Assembly (NCBI RefSeq): GCF_021347895.1
Contig: NC_067126.1
Location: 32,810,482-32,874,481, forward strand
Direction: 5' to 3'
DNA length: 64,000 nt
From: Acanthochromis polyacanthus
Taxonomy: Eukaryota > Chordata > Actinopteri > Pomacentridae
Part shown: in pieces, positions 1 to 48,660 of the stretch
Layout of the letters: each line of letters begins with the position of its first letter
How positions within the stretch are numbered: the stretch's first letter is position 1
Program-made: the position numbers and the translations under genes
Notes under the pieces: generated by a model
Told to the model about the DNA's origin: nothing
Seen by the model: only the letters and a program-made list of their open reading frames with translations
Database searches by the model: none

Positions 1-1344
1 CATTATTTTTGTTTTATTGTAATTAAAATGTGCTCTCATTTTATGAATATCTTTATTAAACGACAATGATCATTGTATTGAGAGTACAGCTACCGTCATT
101 CTGTAAAATCAGTACCAGCACAGAAAATAATTAGCCCTGCTTTTTTTAAAGTTTTCTCATACATTCTTACCTGAAATTTTTTCTTAAGTATGATCTTCTG
201 TACAAATACAACAACAAACTTTTTCACATCTGCACATATTAAGTGTGTATATAGTGTAGAACTCCTTCAGACGAGTCACAGATGTCTTGGTGGCCTCCCT
301 CACTACTTTCTTTCTTGCAACTGGTCTTTTACACAGATTTACATCAGTGCTGTATTCCTTTGACGGATTTAACTGTACTGCAAGGGGTATTCACTGATTT
401 TAAAATATATTTTATTTAATGTATTGCTTGGGTTCTAGTATAAACCAGCACTGGGGTTATGAAACCTGCTCAGATTCATCACATCTGTGAGGTTTATCCA
501 CCATTGTTGTGTCCCCTTAAATATCATTAGAGATTGCACAAACTATGCATTTCCGCTCTGAACTAGACCTACACTCAGTGTTTTTGCAACCATACAAGTT
601 GCAGCCTTTCTGGCCTTCTATTGCCAACCAGACCCTTAAGACACACTCTTAACTCTTCCAATTTCCTGTTGGTGTTTACTTTGATTTTAGAGGTTTTCAA
701 GAGGATGGACACAAATGAGCATTTGAACTTTCTTAGAATCTGCTTCTATGATAGTGTGTGTGAAATTTAAGCAAGCATCAGTATCTTATTAGTACTTTCT
801 AAGCATGTGCTCTGGTTGAATGACTCATAGTAATGACACATATCTTTAGATCACTTGTGCTATTCCTGACATCCACATTATGGTTTCTGGAAATGTTTGG
901 TTATTAAAGACTCCACTCACTGCTTCACCAATGACAGGACCTCCTAAGCAACAATATGTAACAGCCAGAGCTGCACTCCTCACATTGACTGACCCCCCTT
1001 TCTACTGGGAGATAATTCAAGTGTGTAGAATCCAACCAAAGACTCATTAATGTCCTCACCACTCCCCGGCACCTCTCAGCCTGGACCTCTCCTATGTAAG
1101 GGAGAGCCCTCCTTTGAGAGACTAGGCATCAGAGTTGACAATGTGCTTGGAGGTACGCCCACCTATATATAGACAGCACTTTCCAAACTCTCACAGGTGG
1201 CCAGGCTGCTCCTCCACAGTGATCATACTAACTCTAGTAAGAGCTACTTGACTTGAGAGTTTGGCTTGCTTGCTTGGCACGCTTGTTCAGTGTGAGTGCT
1301 TGACCGAAATGTTCAGATGGGTAATGAGTTAAAGGAAAGTACTT

Positions 1345-1690
1345 GAACTGTTGACCCCTACAGTCAGGGGTGAGGGGAACCTGTTATGGTGTGGAGGGGT
1401 ATCAAGCTGGAGTGGTTTGGATCTGCTTGTCCCCTTAGAGGAAAGGTCACCACAAATCAATGCTAAGTTGTTCAGAGTGATCACCTTTCTACTATGATGA
1501 AATGTTTCTAACCAGGATGACAAAACCCCCATTTATAGACCATGAGGGGCCTCTGAATGGTTTGATAGGTATAGAAATATTGTTAATCATATGCTATAGT
1601 CTTTGCAATCACCAGATCTCAACCCAGTTGAACATCTATGGGAGATTTTGGACTGATGTGCTAGGCAGCGCTCTTAATCATAAATTACTA
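1345..1690 (+). mobile_element. Tc1/mariner-type transposase fossil
   Basis: The stretch at 1609-1653 reads SPDLNPVEHLWEILD, the classic C-terminal motif around the last catalytic acidic residue of Tc1-family DDE transposases. It is followed at once by TGA (1654-1656). The upstream 250 bases resemble the same transposase body but are broken by frameshifts and stops. No terminal inverted repeats are recognisable, so this is a dead internal fragment. Confidence 0.75.
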
Positions 1691-1861
1691 AAATAATTTT
1701 TTTTTTTTTGCCAACCCAACACTAGGACACATTTATGTTGTTTTATCCTTTAATTTGTCCTCTGTATCTAGAATGGTGATTTTCAAATGAGCCTGACTTG
1801 CCTTTATTTGCTTGTGTCTCTTATGTGCATTAATTACTCTGACAAGGAGTGCTGTGGAGTT

Positions 1862-2230
1862 ATGTGATGATTGGTGTTGGTTTGTCTGTCTGTCTCTCTG
1901 TGAGCAACATTAATCAAAAACGGGCTAACAGATTTGGCTGAAATTTTTAGGGGAGGTCAGAAATGACACAAGGACCACCTGATTAGATTTTGGCAATGAT
2001 GCGGATTATAGTCTGGATTCATGGATTTGTTAAAGATTTTTGTATAATTGTGAGATAGCAGCACAGCGTCACTGTAACTATGACAACATCTGAACATGTT
2101 TCCGAGTCCCATCAATTCTCACCGACTGCTACATATTTAGGTCGCATGATTCGGTATCTGTACATAATGTACGTATGCATAACGCATGCCTGTGCTCAGG
2201 GCAGGTTCATTTTTAATTCTATGTTGCTGT
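1862..2230. mobile_element. Dispersed fish repeat, unclassified
   Basis: Starts near a short TGTC-rich run (about 1883-1900) and continues through text that I recognise from memory as a high-copy repeat of percomorph genomes (for example around GATTAGATTTTGGCAATGAT at 1981-2000). I see no ORF. Family and exact ends are not determined. Confidence 0.45.
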
Positions 2231-2724
2231 AATTTCTGATCCTCAATAACTAATAAACAAATGCTGCATTTATTTAAAAAAAATGCTGTATTTCTGACTG
2301 CCATATGGAGGAATGAACAGCCTTGGTGGAGTGTTGTGCTCTGAATGCTTTTCTATGTAATAGTAATTCTCAAGGATGAGATAAAGTCATTGCTGGGGTC
2401 TTCTTGGGCTTTATGAGCAGGCCATGAGAAATGCTAATATCTACTGTCGGTCATAATACGCTTTCTGTAATTTTCTTATGATGCAATGCTATAAGTAACT
2501 CAGAAAGTAGACAGTATACACATTTGCTTCTGAACAAACAAGAACTATTCTGGTTAAGTGCTTTGTTGAGATCCATACAAAGAGTTTTTTCTTGGGAGAT
2601 GTTCACTAGATTTTTTCACTTTTTTGATATCGCCAGCTGAACATTACTGTAACACTGGTTGCTGAAGTCTTCCTGACATAGAGTAACCATGTCTTTACTT
2701 TTTACCTTTTCCTACTTTTTAAAG

Positions 2725-39391
<36,667 letters not shown>

Positions 39392-40375
39392 CACTTTGGA
39401 GGGTCGCTGTGGTCCTCGCGTTGGCCATCAGTGACCAAAATCTTTTCATCTTTTTCCCCACATACACTTAGATTCCTTGATGTAAATTAAAATGTCTCCT
39501 GGTGGGCTTAGCGTAGTGTGTGTGCTGCATTTGACTGGCATAGACTTTTTGGTCTGGAACAGAAAAAGAGGCAAGTATCTGAGGCAGCCTGTGCCTTTCA
39601 CTGACAGCATATGACTGCATGGCTGTCTATTGATTACACACTGCTATGTTTATGTATGTGTCTTCTGGCCTCCTGGGTGTCTTCAACCCTGCACTGGTGC
39701 TCAAAAGATTGCATATACTGAATTATTATATAATATAATTAGAAATGTATATTGGTGGGGTAAATGATTCTTTTAAGGCAAACAGTTTTGCAGGGCTCGA
39801 GTCTTTTCATTATTTGGAAAGTGCTTGTCAAAACAAGGAGAACCTGAGAGGAGACATGAATGCTTTCAGTAATCATTGTGCCTTAATCACGTTATTGATT
39901 CTTAGTAATTGCACTGTGATAATTGAATGGTCTTCTGCACTTTTACTCCAGTGGGGTGTTTTTTTTTTTTGTCTACCTCAGTTCTTGTCAGTATAAAAAC
40001 AATCAGCAAAATTGAAATGTAACATGTTGCAGTGATACCAACACCAAAGAACACTGGTCAGACCTTTAATGCCTCTAAAGAGTTTTCTCCAGTGTAATAC
40101 TAACTCTAAGTCTTGACCATTTTTGATGAATGTAATGTGGTTGCGTTGAAAATGTAGCATTTCTACTATGTATGGATTTTAGTATGACTACTTGTAGCTC
40201 AATATTTATTCACAATCTTGATTTCTGTCTTTGTGTGTTCTTTATAGCTTCAGTGAAGGTACCATTTTATGGAGTTTGCACTTTGTAGGTGTTTAGTCAT
40301 AGATAAGTGACAGAAATGTTCACTTATAATTAGATTAAATTCCAATTTCATTTAATAAAGAATATTAGATGAATT
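39392..40375 (+). other. Probable ABCC4 3' UTR
   Basis: Non-coding sequence from the stop to shortly after the first convincing AATAAA (40354-40359). It includes a poly-T stretch near 39959-39970. The end is inferred from the signal only. Confidence 0.4.
40354..40359 (+). terminator. Candidate ABCC4 polyadenylation signal
   Basis: AATAAA in TTTAATAAAGAAT, with T-rich sequence beginning about 15-20 bases further on. It is the first canonical hexamer downstream of the stop that I noticed. Confidence 0.4.
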
Positions 40376-43300
40376 TTTCCTTACTGTCTTCATTTTCCTC
40401 TATTGTTCCACTGACTCACTGTTTCCTCCTGCTGTTGCTCATCCTATATTCAGTTGTCTGAGTGGTGTGTTTGCCTCAGGTCAGTGGTTACAACTGGCCT
40501 TGAACATGATGCTACAAATTGGTAAGTGGTTAAGGAAAACAACCTGGTGATTATTCTGTTGACTCAAGTGATTTTTCAATTCTGCCTCAGCGGTAAAAGG
40601 GTGCAGCTCTCCACTGTATTATTTAAGCATCTCAGCAGTGCAGTGTGATGATTAAAATGTAATTTTTTCCATTTGAAAAGGGCTGTTTAATTTGGCTTCA
40701 TAGAGAGAAGAGCAAAGCTGGTCATTACACATTCAGAGATTCTTGTCAGTAAACACTTAGCTTGGTCTAACAGGCAGTATTTAACCAGCACCCAAATTTG
40801 GGTGGTGAACTGCGGGACATCGGTTCCTTTAAAAGCTGAGTGATTTACACAATTCATTAAAGCCAATGAATCTTCAGCCGGCGTCATATTAAATGGTTAC
40901 TTACTCTCAAATAGCCCCTTGGGAGTTGAATTGTTGGCTTGCGAATAGATTAAAGTTTACATTGAAAAGAAAAATTGAATTCAGCGGTAATCAATAGCAT
41001 AATGGGCCAGTGAGAGGAGCCTGCTGCCTGAAATGAAATTACCATATTTTTAATCTTAATTTTCCACTCTGTTTATCTGACAGTGTGGATGTGCAATCCA
41101 AACAGATAATGAGAGACTGGGATATTGACAGTGGGGTCCTCTGGAGTGCTTGTTTCAGTGATTAAACACTGTGATCTGTGATTACTTTGTGTCGGGTGTC
41201 AGGCTGGCGGACCGGGCCCTGGGAGACATAGGCGCATAGCAGCTGGAGCATCATGGGTCTCTGAGGTGCTAATGCACCTGACACAGCATTGACAGCATTG
41301 GAAACCCTATCAGGGACTTCACCACACGGCAGCTGCCACAATAGAAATACTCATGGAGCTATCTACATCAGAGTCAGCATATATCCTCTCTGCTCTCCCC
41401 TCGATAACAGCCAACACAAGAATGGCGACAACAAAGTTTGCACAATAAGTATTATTAACCGGATACCTTCCTACGTCCCCCAATAATAGGACCATTTTAA
41501 GACATATCTGAATAGGTGTGCAAATAGCAGTGCTGTCAACATAGTGCTGATATAGCTTTAATAAACAAATGTGTGAGAAACCTGGCAGTCCGCACAATGA
41601 AGTTTAATCCCAAAGAAATAAAAACACAAAATAAGAGTCAGCACAATGTGGCGGCGGTGAATAAAATGATGAATTCAAACTGTAGCAGTTGGCCCATCCA
41701 CACTTTAAGGGAGAAGTGATACGTCGGTGCCGATTCGAGGGTGCGATACCTGCTGTTTTCAGTTAAAGATGTTTTATTGTCAGTTGAGAGAAGAATAATG
41801 TAACAAGTATCTGTAACAACTGAAAGTGCTGTAAATTGTTTAAGGTGGTTTTGTTACGGGCCAGTAAGTAGGTAGTCTGAAGGCCATTTTGGGTTTAGGA
41901 GACAATGTTTTTCACAAACTTTCTGTTGTGCCAGCATTTTCTTTTGTGATGGATACTGCTGTTTGACAAATGGAAACAAATTGCATGGTGAAGGCGTCTG
42001 AATGGCAGGGAGCTGGGGAGTGTCAAACCCGGTGCTGAAAGACGATGAAGCGAGAGCCTCAGGTTTTTGTGGGCGACTCAGACCTGACTGATCCCAACAT
42101 AAAGTACTTGTTGAAGAGAAGGAGAAAAGGAGAACAGGATTTCGACAGGCTGCAGTGAAATTAGGAGAATTGACTATGGCGGCTTTGTTCCTGGCTGGTG
42201 ACATGGGGTGGGGGAGATGGGGAGACTGGAGCGATTCCCCAGAGACTCTGTGCTCAGCCTTTCTAAAGTGACTACAAACTGAATATCTGACAAGTTCCCA
42301 AGGCCTGACGTGACTCTGTGTAGAGCTCAGAAAAACAAACAACAAATGGCACATTTTTAAGATACATGTGGTGACACTGGATGTAGTGTGTTAGAAAATG
42401 GCTTTTTATCTCGTTAAAAATAGGCACTCAATTTGGAATATGTTATGAATTTTCTAGATCGTTGCTGCAACTTAGTGAGACCTAGTTTTGCTCATGGCAG
42501 ACTTTGTGAAAGTAGAAAAATGAAAACTACCAAATGTGAATTCCCAACTTATTAGAGGACGCATATCTAGCAGCATCTCTTTGATCAGGCATCATAAACA
42601 AGCTCCAAGTAGTTCCTCCCAGGGTGCACACGTGAGATTTAATAAGCCACACTGTATCATGGTGCCTCAGCAGTTTAGTGACCACCCTGGCTTGGCCTTA
42701 TGGACTGGCTGACTAACACTGCTACAAACAGTAATTATAGGTCACACATGTAATGGATGATTATGTTTTGTAAATTATCCAGGCTGTGGTGTGTTTCAAG
42801 GGAGTGAGTACCATTTTGTGTTTAGAATAATATTACTCAAGGTTGAAACAAGTACGTTTATTTTTATTAAAAGTTGTTGAAATGGGGAAAAAAAAGTATT
42901 TTCTTAGAAGCCTCTATTTTTTGTAATTTTACCTGTCCGTGCCACTTAGCTAATGTGGCCCTTTGAAAGGCCACCAAATAGGAAACCTCTTTGCATGCTT
43001 TAGCCTTAAATCCTGGACATGCTCTGTCACCTCCCAAAAGTGCCGTTTGATTCTTCAACTGCGAGAAAAAGAAGCAAAGTGGAGGGTAGACAATAGCCGA
43101 GGGCTTATCTCATCGGTAAATAAGGCTTATTGCTTAAAGCTATAAAAGGCTATGCTTATTGGTGATGTCATCCCTTTGTGGAAGATTGATGAAGCTTGAG
43201 GAAGGGGGCATAATGTGAATGTGTGTGTGTGAGATGGGAAGCCTGGTGCACCAAATCTCGAGAGTTTCTAACTTTCCCCTGCAGAGTTTGATTTAATTTA

Positions 43301-45719
43301 AAATGTATGACATATATTTTAACTGCTGCTGCACTAAAATTGCAGTCTTTGGTGGTAAACTAACCCAAATGTACTTCAAAGTTCCATCTGGCCAGGGGGC
43401 TTTTATCCTTGGCCATGAGAGCGGTTGATGTTCTGTGCATGTAAACGTGCAGCTTTGGGTAAAGGTGGGGACAGCTTGTGTCCCCCATTATTGTCTGGTT
43501 GCATTTACGTGGGTCCAAGGGCCCACTGTGTCTTTTCGGGTTACTTTCTCATCATTTCTCCTAATGTAGAGACCCACAGGGTTGGTGGCAAGCACACAAT
43601 GCGGCTGTTGTATGGTTACTGTCAGCTCTCTCAAATAAGGCTTCCTGTTCATTAGACTTCTTTTCACCTCCGCACAATGCGCCGGCTTTGCAGCAATAGC
43701 GAGTCGACGCCCATCTCTTCAATGCCATGTGAATAGTTCTAAATAGTGTTTATGCAAGCCATTGTTGTCTGTTGTGTGTCCAGTCTTAATGCACAGTGAT
43801 TTGCCTGCTTTTGTAGCCTGGGATACATTATCTTGCCTATGTGGCTTCAGATGCATGCCTGGCCTTTGAGCCAGTAAACAGTCTAAAAGTTAACTCCCTA
43901 TGGACAATGCTGGAGATGCCTGATAAAGTGGGGCAGAGTGCTCTTACTGGCCCATTTATGTCCCTCTATAATTGCTGAAATGACTTCCTCCTCTGCTTTG
44001 TATGTATCTGTTTGAAACTCGGCAGTCTCTTTGTTGTATTCATCATTCCTGCGACAAAAAAGAAGAAAAAAAATCAGACTTCTCTAATTTAATTCTGAAA
44101 ACATGAAGGCGTTTTTTTTTTCTCCGTTTCTGTTTTCCCCTAAAGAATGTGTAGAAAAGCATTTCAAATCTAATTAAAAGAAAGTTTGGGAAAGTGAGTT
44201 ACACTTAACCTCAAAGCTGATTTAAATTGCAATCTGTGAAGATCATTCTCTTTTTTTTTTTCTCCTTAAATACATAGTAAAGTTGATGCTGTTGCTTTCA
44301 AAGATTGGACTGACATTATCTTTTGCACATCTGTTGAAGACTGTCTGTTCGGTAGCGGAGATGTATTTAAACCCTGTGTCTTAATTCTTGAAACCGTCAG
44401 TGTGAAAATGAAAAGGGTAACACAGATCGACAGCCAGGTGGATAATCTGACACACATCACAGTCAAAGAATAAAAACTTTTATATCTGGAAGATAATGTC
44501 AAACTGATACGTCTTGTAATGGAAATTTTATGTCTCGTCGGTTACGTTAATATGGATTTCTGTTGTTGGACTGTTTGTACCACAACTTTATTGATTAGGG
44601 ATGATTTATAAAAAGTTAAAAGTAAAACCATTCACTATGCTGTATGCACATGTTGCATTATACTAGTATAGCCATACTTCTGCTTGTGGCACCTATGGTT
44701 TTTATATTTCATAGTTGGAGAAAAAAGGTTTTGACATGCTGCCAAAGATGAGCTTCTACCTTGTTTGGCAGCACCTAAATTGTTTTTCCCAAAAGGAAGA
44801 CAAAATAACCCTGAAAAATGAGAGAGTAGGAACAGGCAGCATATTATAGCCTTCATCTGTTTGTGGCATTGTTCTAGAGAGTGTATACATCACCTCCAGA
44901 GAGTAACTGATAGGCCCGACCATTCACTGCTTGGATAGATGCACAAAAGCAGAAGATATCTGCGGCACAGATTACATTATACTCATTTCAAAAGCATTCA
45001 CAGTCAAGTATGCAGAACAGAAAAAGAGATGCTTTTAATGCCGGCCAGTGATTACAGGTGAGAGATGTAACTGATAGTTGGCCTATTATTGTTCAGAGAT
45101 TTGGTGTGTTTGACCCCCTAAAGCATTCTGCTGCCAAGGGAATTTAAAACAAGCTTTGGACTGGGAGGAAAGGAATGTTATGATTGCTCTCCGTGACACT
45201 GATACAACACTGTCACATCACCGACTCCAGACTGAGGAGAAGCTTCGCTGCGACTGAGCCTGAGTCTCACAACACGAACACTTAGCAGCGGGCATTTTAT
45301 TAACCTGTCAAAGAGAGGCTAGGTGCTGCTTTGTTTTTGATTGCCACAGCTCCTTATGCTCTTGCTGCGGCTTATACATCTGACCTCCATTAGCCCACCA
45401 GGTGTGTTTCACATTTTATTTAATGAACTGTAGTCATGAGGTAATTCATCGCCCGCAACAATACTCCTTGAAGCAAGTTTTTTTTTTCTACGCTCTAAAG
45501 TAGTGATGTTGACTCGCTTTGCTCCTGGGCTGATATTTTCATTAAAGGCCTCCTTATCAAATAATGAAAAAAGAATCTGTTTCTTGCCCAATGCTATTAC
45601 CGCCCACAAATCAAAAGGTTTCCAGTGTAATGTCTTGCCTCCCATGCCAGTTAATTAGGTGGCGTAGAGCTACATACTAATGCTACTTTCATGAGAATAA
45701 TCTGAGACAATAAACCTGT

Positions 45720-46260
45720 CTCTTTTGTGTCCTTCTGCAAGCCCTCTTAATTAATATCAGCAAACACAAACCAAAGTTAATTGAAATTTGAACATCCCAT
45801 CTTTATAGTTTACAATAACACAATCACTTGTGTTTTGTTAGTGTTTTTGAATTGCTATAATGGCTGGTATCATATCTCCATTTAGTGTTTCATTGATTGC
45901 TCTCAGGGATGCAGCAGAAATATAAAAGAAAGAAATGTCTTAACCATGAGTAAACACAGGTGGCAATATATGCAACCCCGCCATTGATTTAAACGGGGAC
46001 ATTAATATTCACACTCCTCCAGATTATCATAGCAAGGTGAACATGATTTGTTTTCATTGATTAAGTGACATTCCTGCGGCTTCTCTCACCATGGTTATTA
46101 ATATAGTTTGCATTGATATTATTTCTGCATTAACAACAATTTCATCCAAGTGAGGGAGATTACAGGACTGATACAAAAGAGTAGCATCTCTGTGTCATAG
46201 AGCTTTAATCAGAGCCCTCTTTGATGTAAAATCTTTACAGCTTTAATCAATCTATGGATG
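45720..46260. promoter_or_regulatory. Candidate conserved non-coding element
   Basis: Complex AT-rich block with clustered homeodomain-type TTAATTAAT, ATTGATTAAG and SOX-like AACAAC/ACAAT motifs. There is no simple-sequence content or ORF. The regulatory role is inferred from motif clustering and context. Confidence 0.3.
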
Positions 46261-46750
46261 AGCTTTTCAAACTGTATGCAAGTTTGAATAGCATAGTTTT
46301 AAAGAGGCTGTGCCCTGCTGTCAGATATCTGATATGTTTTGCAAATTACAAATCCTTCTAGGAATATGAATTAGGTTGTGCTGCCCGAGCGTTCCTTCCA
46401 TTCATGGCGTGCACACTTCGGATTTCACATGGTTTTACATGAATTCTTAGCAGCAGCTAATGTAATCAGGCCAACAATTCAACAACTACTGTGAGACTGA
46501 CACAGTACAAGACACAGAACCTGCAACAAAGCGTAATCTGGCACGCTACTATTTCAGTAGGTTTGTTTTTGTTATCACACTTCTTTTGTCATGTTGGCCC
46601 ATGAACAGAAATAGCTAAACAAATTAAATAAATAGATAAACAGTGGGTTGTCTTTATAGCCTTTATGCCGTAATATTTCTGAGCCAAGAACATTTCTGAA
46701 CTTAACAGTATTTATGTTCCGGTAGTGTTGGTCACAGTCTGTCATACATT

Positions 46751-46758
46751 ATTTGCAT
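46751..46758. promoter_or_regulatory. POU octamer motif
   Basis: ATTTGCAT, an exact octamer. Such a site is expected by chance in a window of this size, so weight is low unless the flanks are conserved. Confidence 0.2.
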
Positions 46759-48229
46759 CTGCATGTCCGATTAACAAATATGACATATTCCTAAGATCAG
46801 GCTCCTAGCACTCTAACCACCCACCATGGCAATTAACTGTCTACTAAGCTAACAAGCGTAACACACATGCCTGATGCAAGCCAGTAGAATATCAAGCTAC
46901 TCTCCCAGATGTATCCCTGTTTACCCTGTAGTGCCACTGTGAACACGCAGTACACATGTGCAGGATAATTTCAGATGCTGATTAACCTGCGGCTCTGGAC
47001 TGAGCAGCTTTGCTCTCACCAGTACCGATGTGGGATTTACACTGGAGTGCAACTGGCATTTGCAATCCACATGAGGGACAAGCGAGACCTTGTCAAGGGA
47101 AAAAAGGAGCTCTTAGACAAATTCAGTGGGCTTTAGCTGTGCTTTTCTTTGCATCTTGAGCACTGTAAGTAGAAAATCGACTGAAATTATCGCTTGTGAT
47201 GGCCTTTGCAATGCACGTCCGACGCTTTAAACACGTCGTCCTTCACACTGCCCAAGTTAGAATATGGTGAGGAAAAAAATGTCTCTAAACCTACAAAAAA
47301 GAAATGCAGCGACAGCGGCAAAGAGAGGATGCACATATACTACAGTGCCTCATTTTTATTGTAATCCGGGTTAGAGGGCAACTGCATTTTCACAAGTACA
47401 AGAGGCCACTTATTGCAGTACATCTGTGAAAATAATTTCAAGTTCGCACTTGTTCCTGTAAAGGGCTTCAACCATCATCGATAATGCTGGAAAAATAGGT
47501 GCACAGATTTCATTTCACCATTGCTGTGTGTGAAACACTTTTATCCAATGTAGCATCTGAATGTAAAAAAGATTTGTAGTAAATCCATTTTTTTTCACAA
47601 TTGCCACCAAACTAAACAATCTGTTCTACTCATTTCTAAAAAAGCATTGACCGTCAGGGCATAGCCAATATGGAGGTTAATCCATTCTAGTGTCTATACT
47701 ATGGGGATGCTTATGGAAGCATATTTGCTTAGGGCAGCCATGCAAATTATTACTTACTGCCCTGTAAGCTGATAACACAAATTAGATACCCATTAAAGTT
47801 GAACAATGTATATAGAATGAGAAAAGATTGCAAGTGATACCTGAAGGGATGCTTAAGTCATATGGCACTAAAATATGCCTCATGCTTGCAAACTTCAAAA
47901 GTGAGGAGATGTTTATCCTTGGGATTGGAAGATGCATAATAGTAATCTCATATGCACAGAGGCAGCTGCCAGGTGGAGGATAGCACACTGCATGTTTATG
48001 AATAGAAATCATTACAGGGACTGGGGAGCATACCGGCATGGACCAGTGACACAGAACTTTTTTATCATCTACCCAGTGCACACTGCAGTACTTAAAAGTT
48101 CATGTGCCGAAATGTTCAGTACAGTAAGGCGTTACTTTGGCTGTGGTCATTTTGATCAGGGCCTTTTTTCTGTGTTTACTTGAATGGATGTGTTAAAGGT
48201 CTCTATCGCTTTAAGCTTTGACCTGAATA

Positions 48230-48660
48230 TTAGCTGAAGTTGAGGACAACGAGCCTGTTAATACGATCCTGCCACCTGAGGGGCCTGTGAAATCAGAAAC
48301 ATGCCAGCTTTAACAGCACAACTCTACTCAGCCTCTACCTTCCATAGCCTGCGCTCTTATCAGATGAGCCACTTTAATTCATGTGCCAAACAGCTCTCTG
48401 AGGGCGAAATACAAATGTTCAGCAGCTTTTAAGAGGCAGAAGTGCTGTTTGTGGCGTGTTTGACGAGAGAGGAAAGGCTTCAGGCCAGTTTTGGGAGCCC
48501 TCGCTAATTCTACCTTTGACTTGCCTGTTGTTGTCTTTGCGCCCCTTTCCCTTTCTGCTCCTCTGGCTGGCTGATAGTTAGGGATTCATCTTAAAACCTC
48601 CCCTTTGTCTGACAGACCGTGGAGTCAGCAGTTATTCTTCAACTGGCGACTTTCAATGCT
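48230..48660. promoter_or_regulatory. Candidate conserved non-coding element
   Basis: High-complexity block, balanced in base composition, with GATA-type (CTTATCAG) and TAAT cores and no coding frame. Inference from texture only. Confidence 0.25.

Larger units (their letters stand above)
1..2724 (+). other. ABCC4 intron 2 (3' part)
   Basis: Non-coding sequence upstream of the first recognisable exon. Nothing here resembles the N-terminal exons of MRP4, so I read it as the 3' part of intron 2. It holds a Tc1-type transposase fossil (about 1345-1690) and a dispersed repeat (about 1862-2230); I see no other structure. Confidence 0.7.

Noticed and set aside
1081..1210. Possible alternative ABCC4 promoter with TATATATA near 1164
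   Set aside because: No downstream exon joins in frame to exon 3 and no supporting promoter motifs were seen; an AT-rich intron readily gives this motif.
41854..42354. 166-codon open frame on the minus strand in the intergenic region
   Set aside because: No recognisable domain, biased composition or splice context; a frame of this length is expected by chance in 24 kb.
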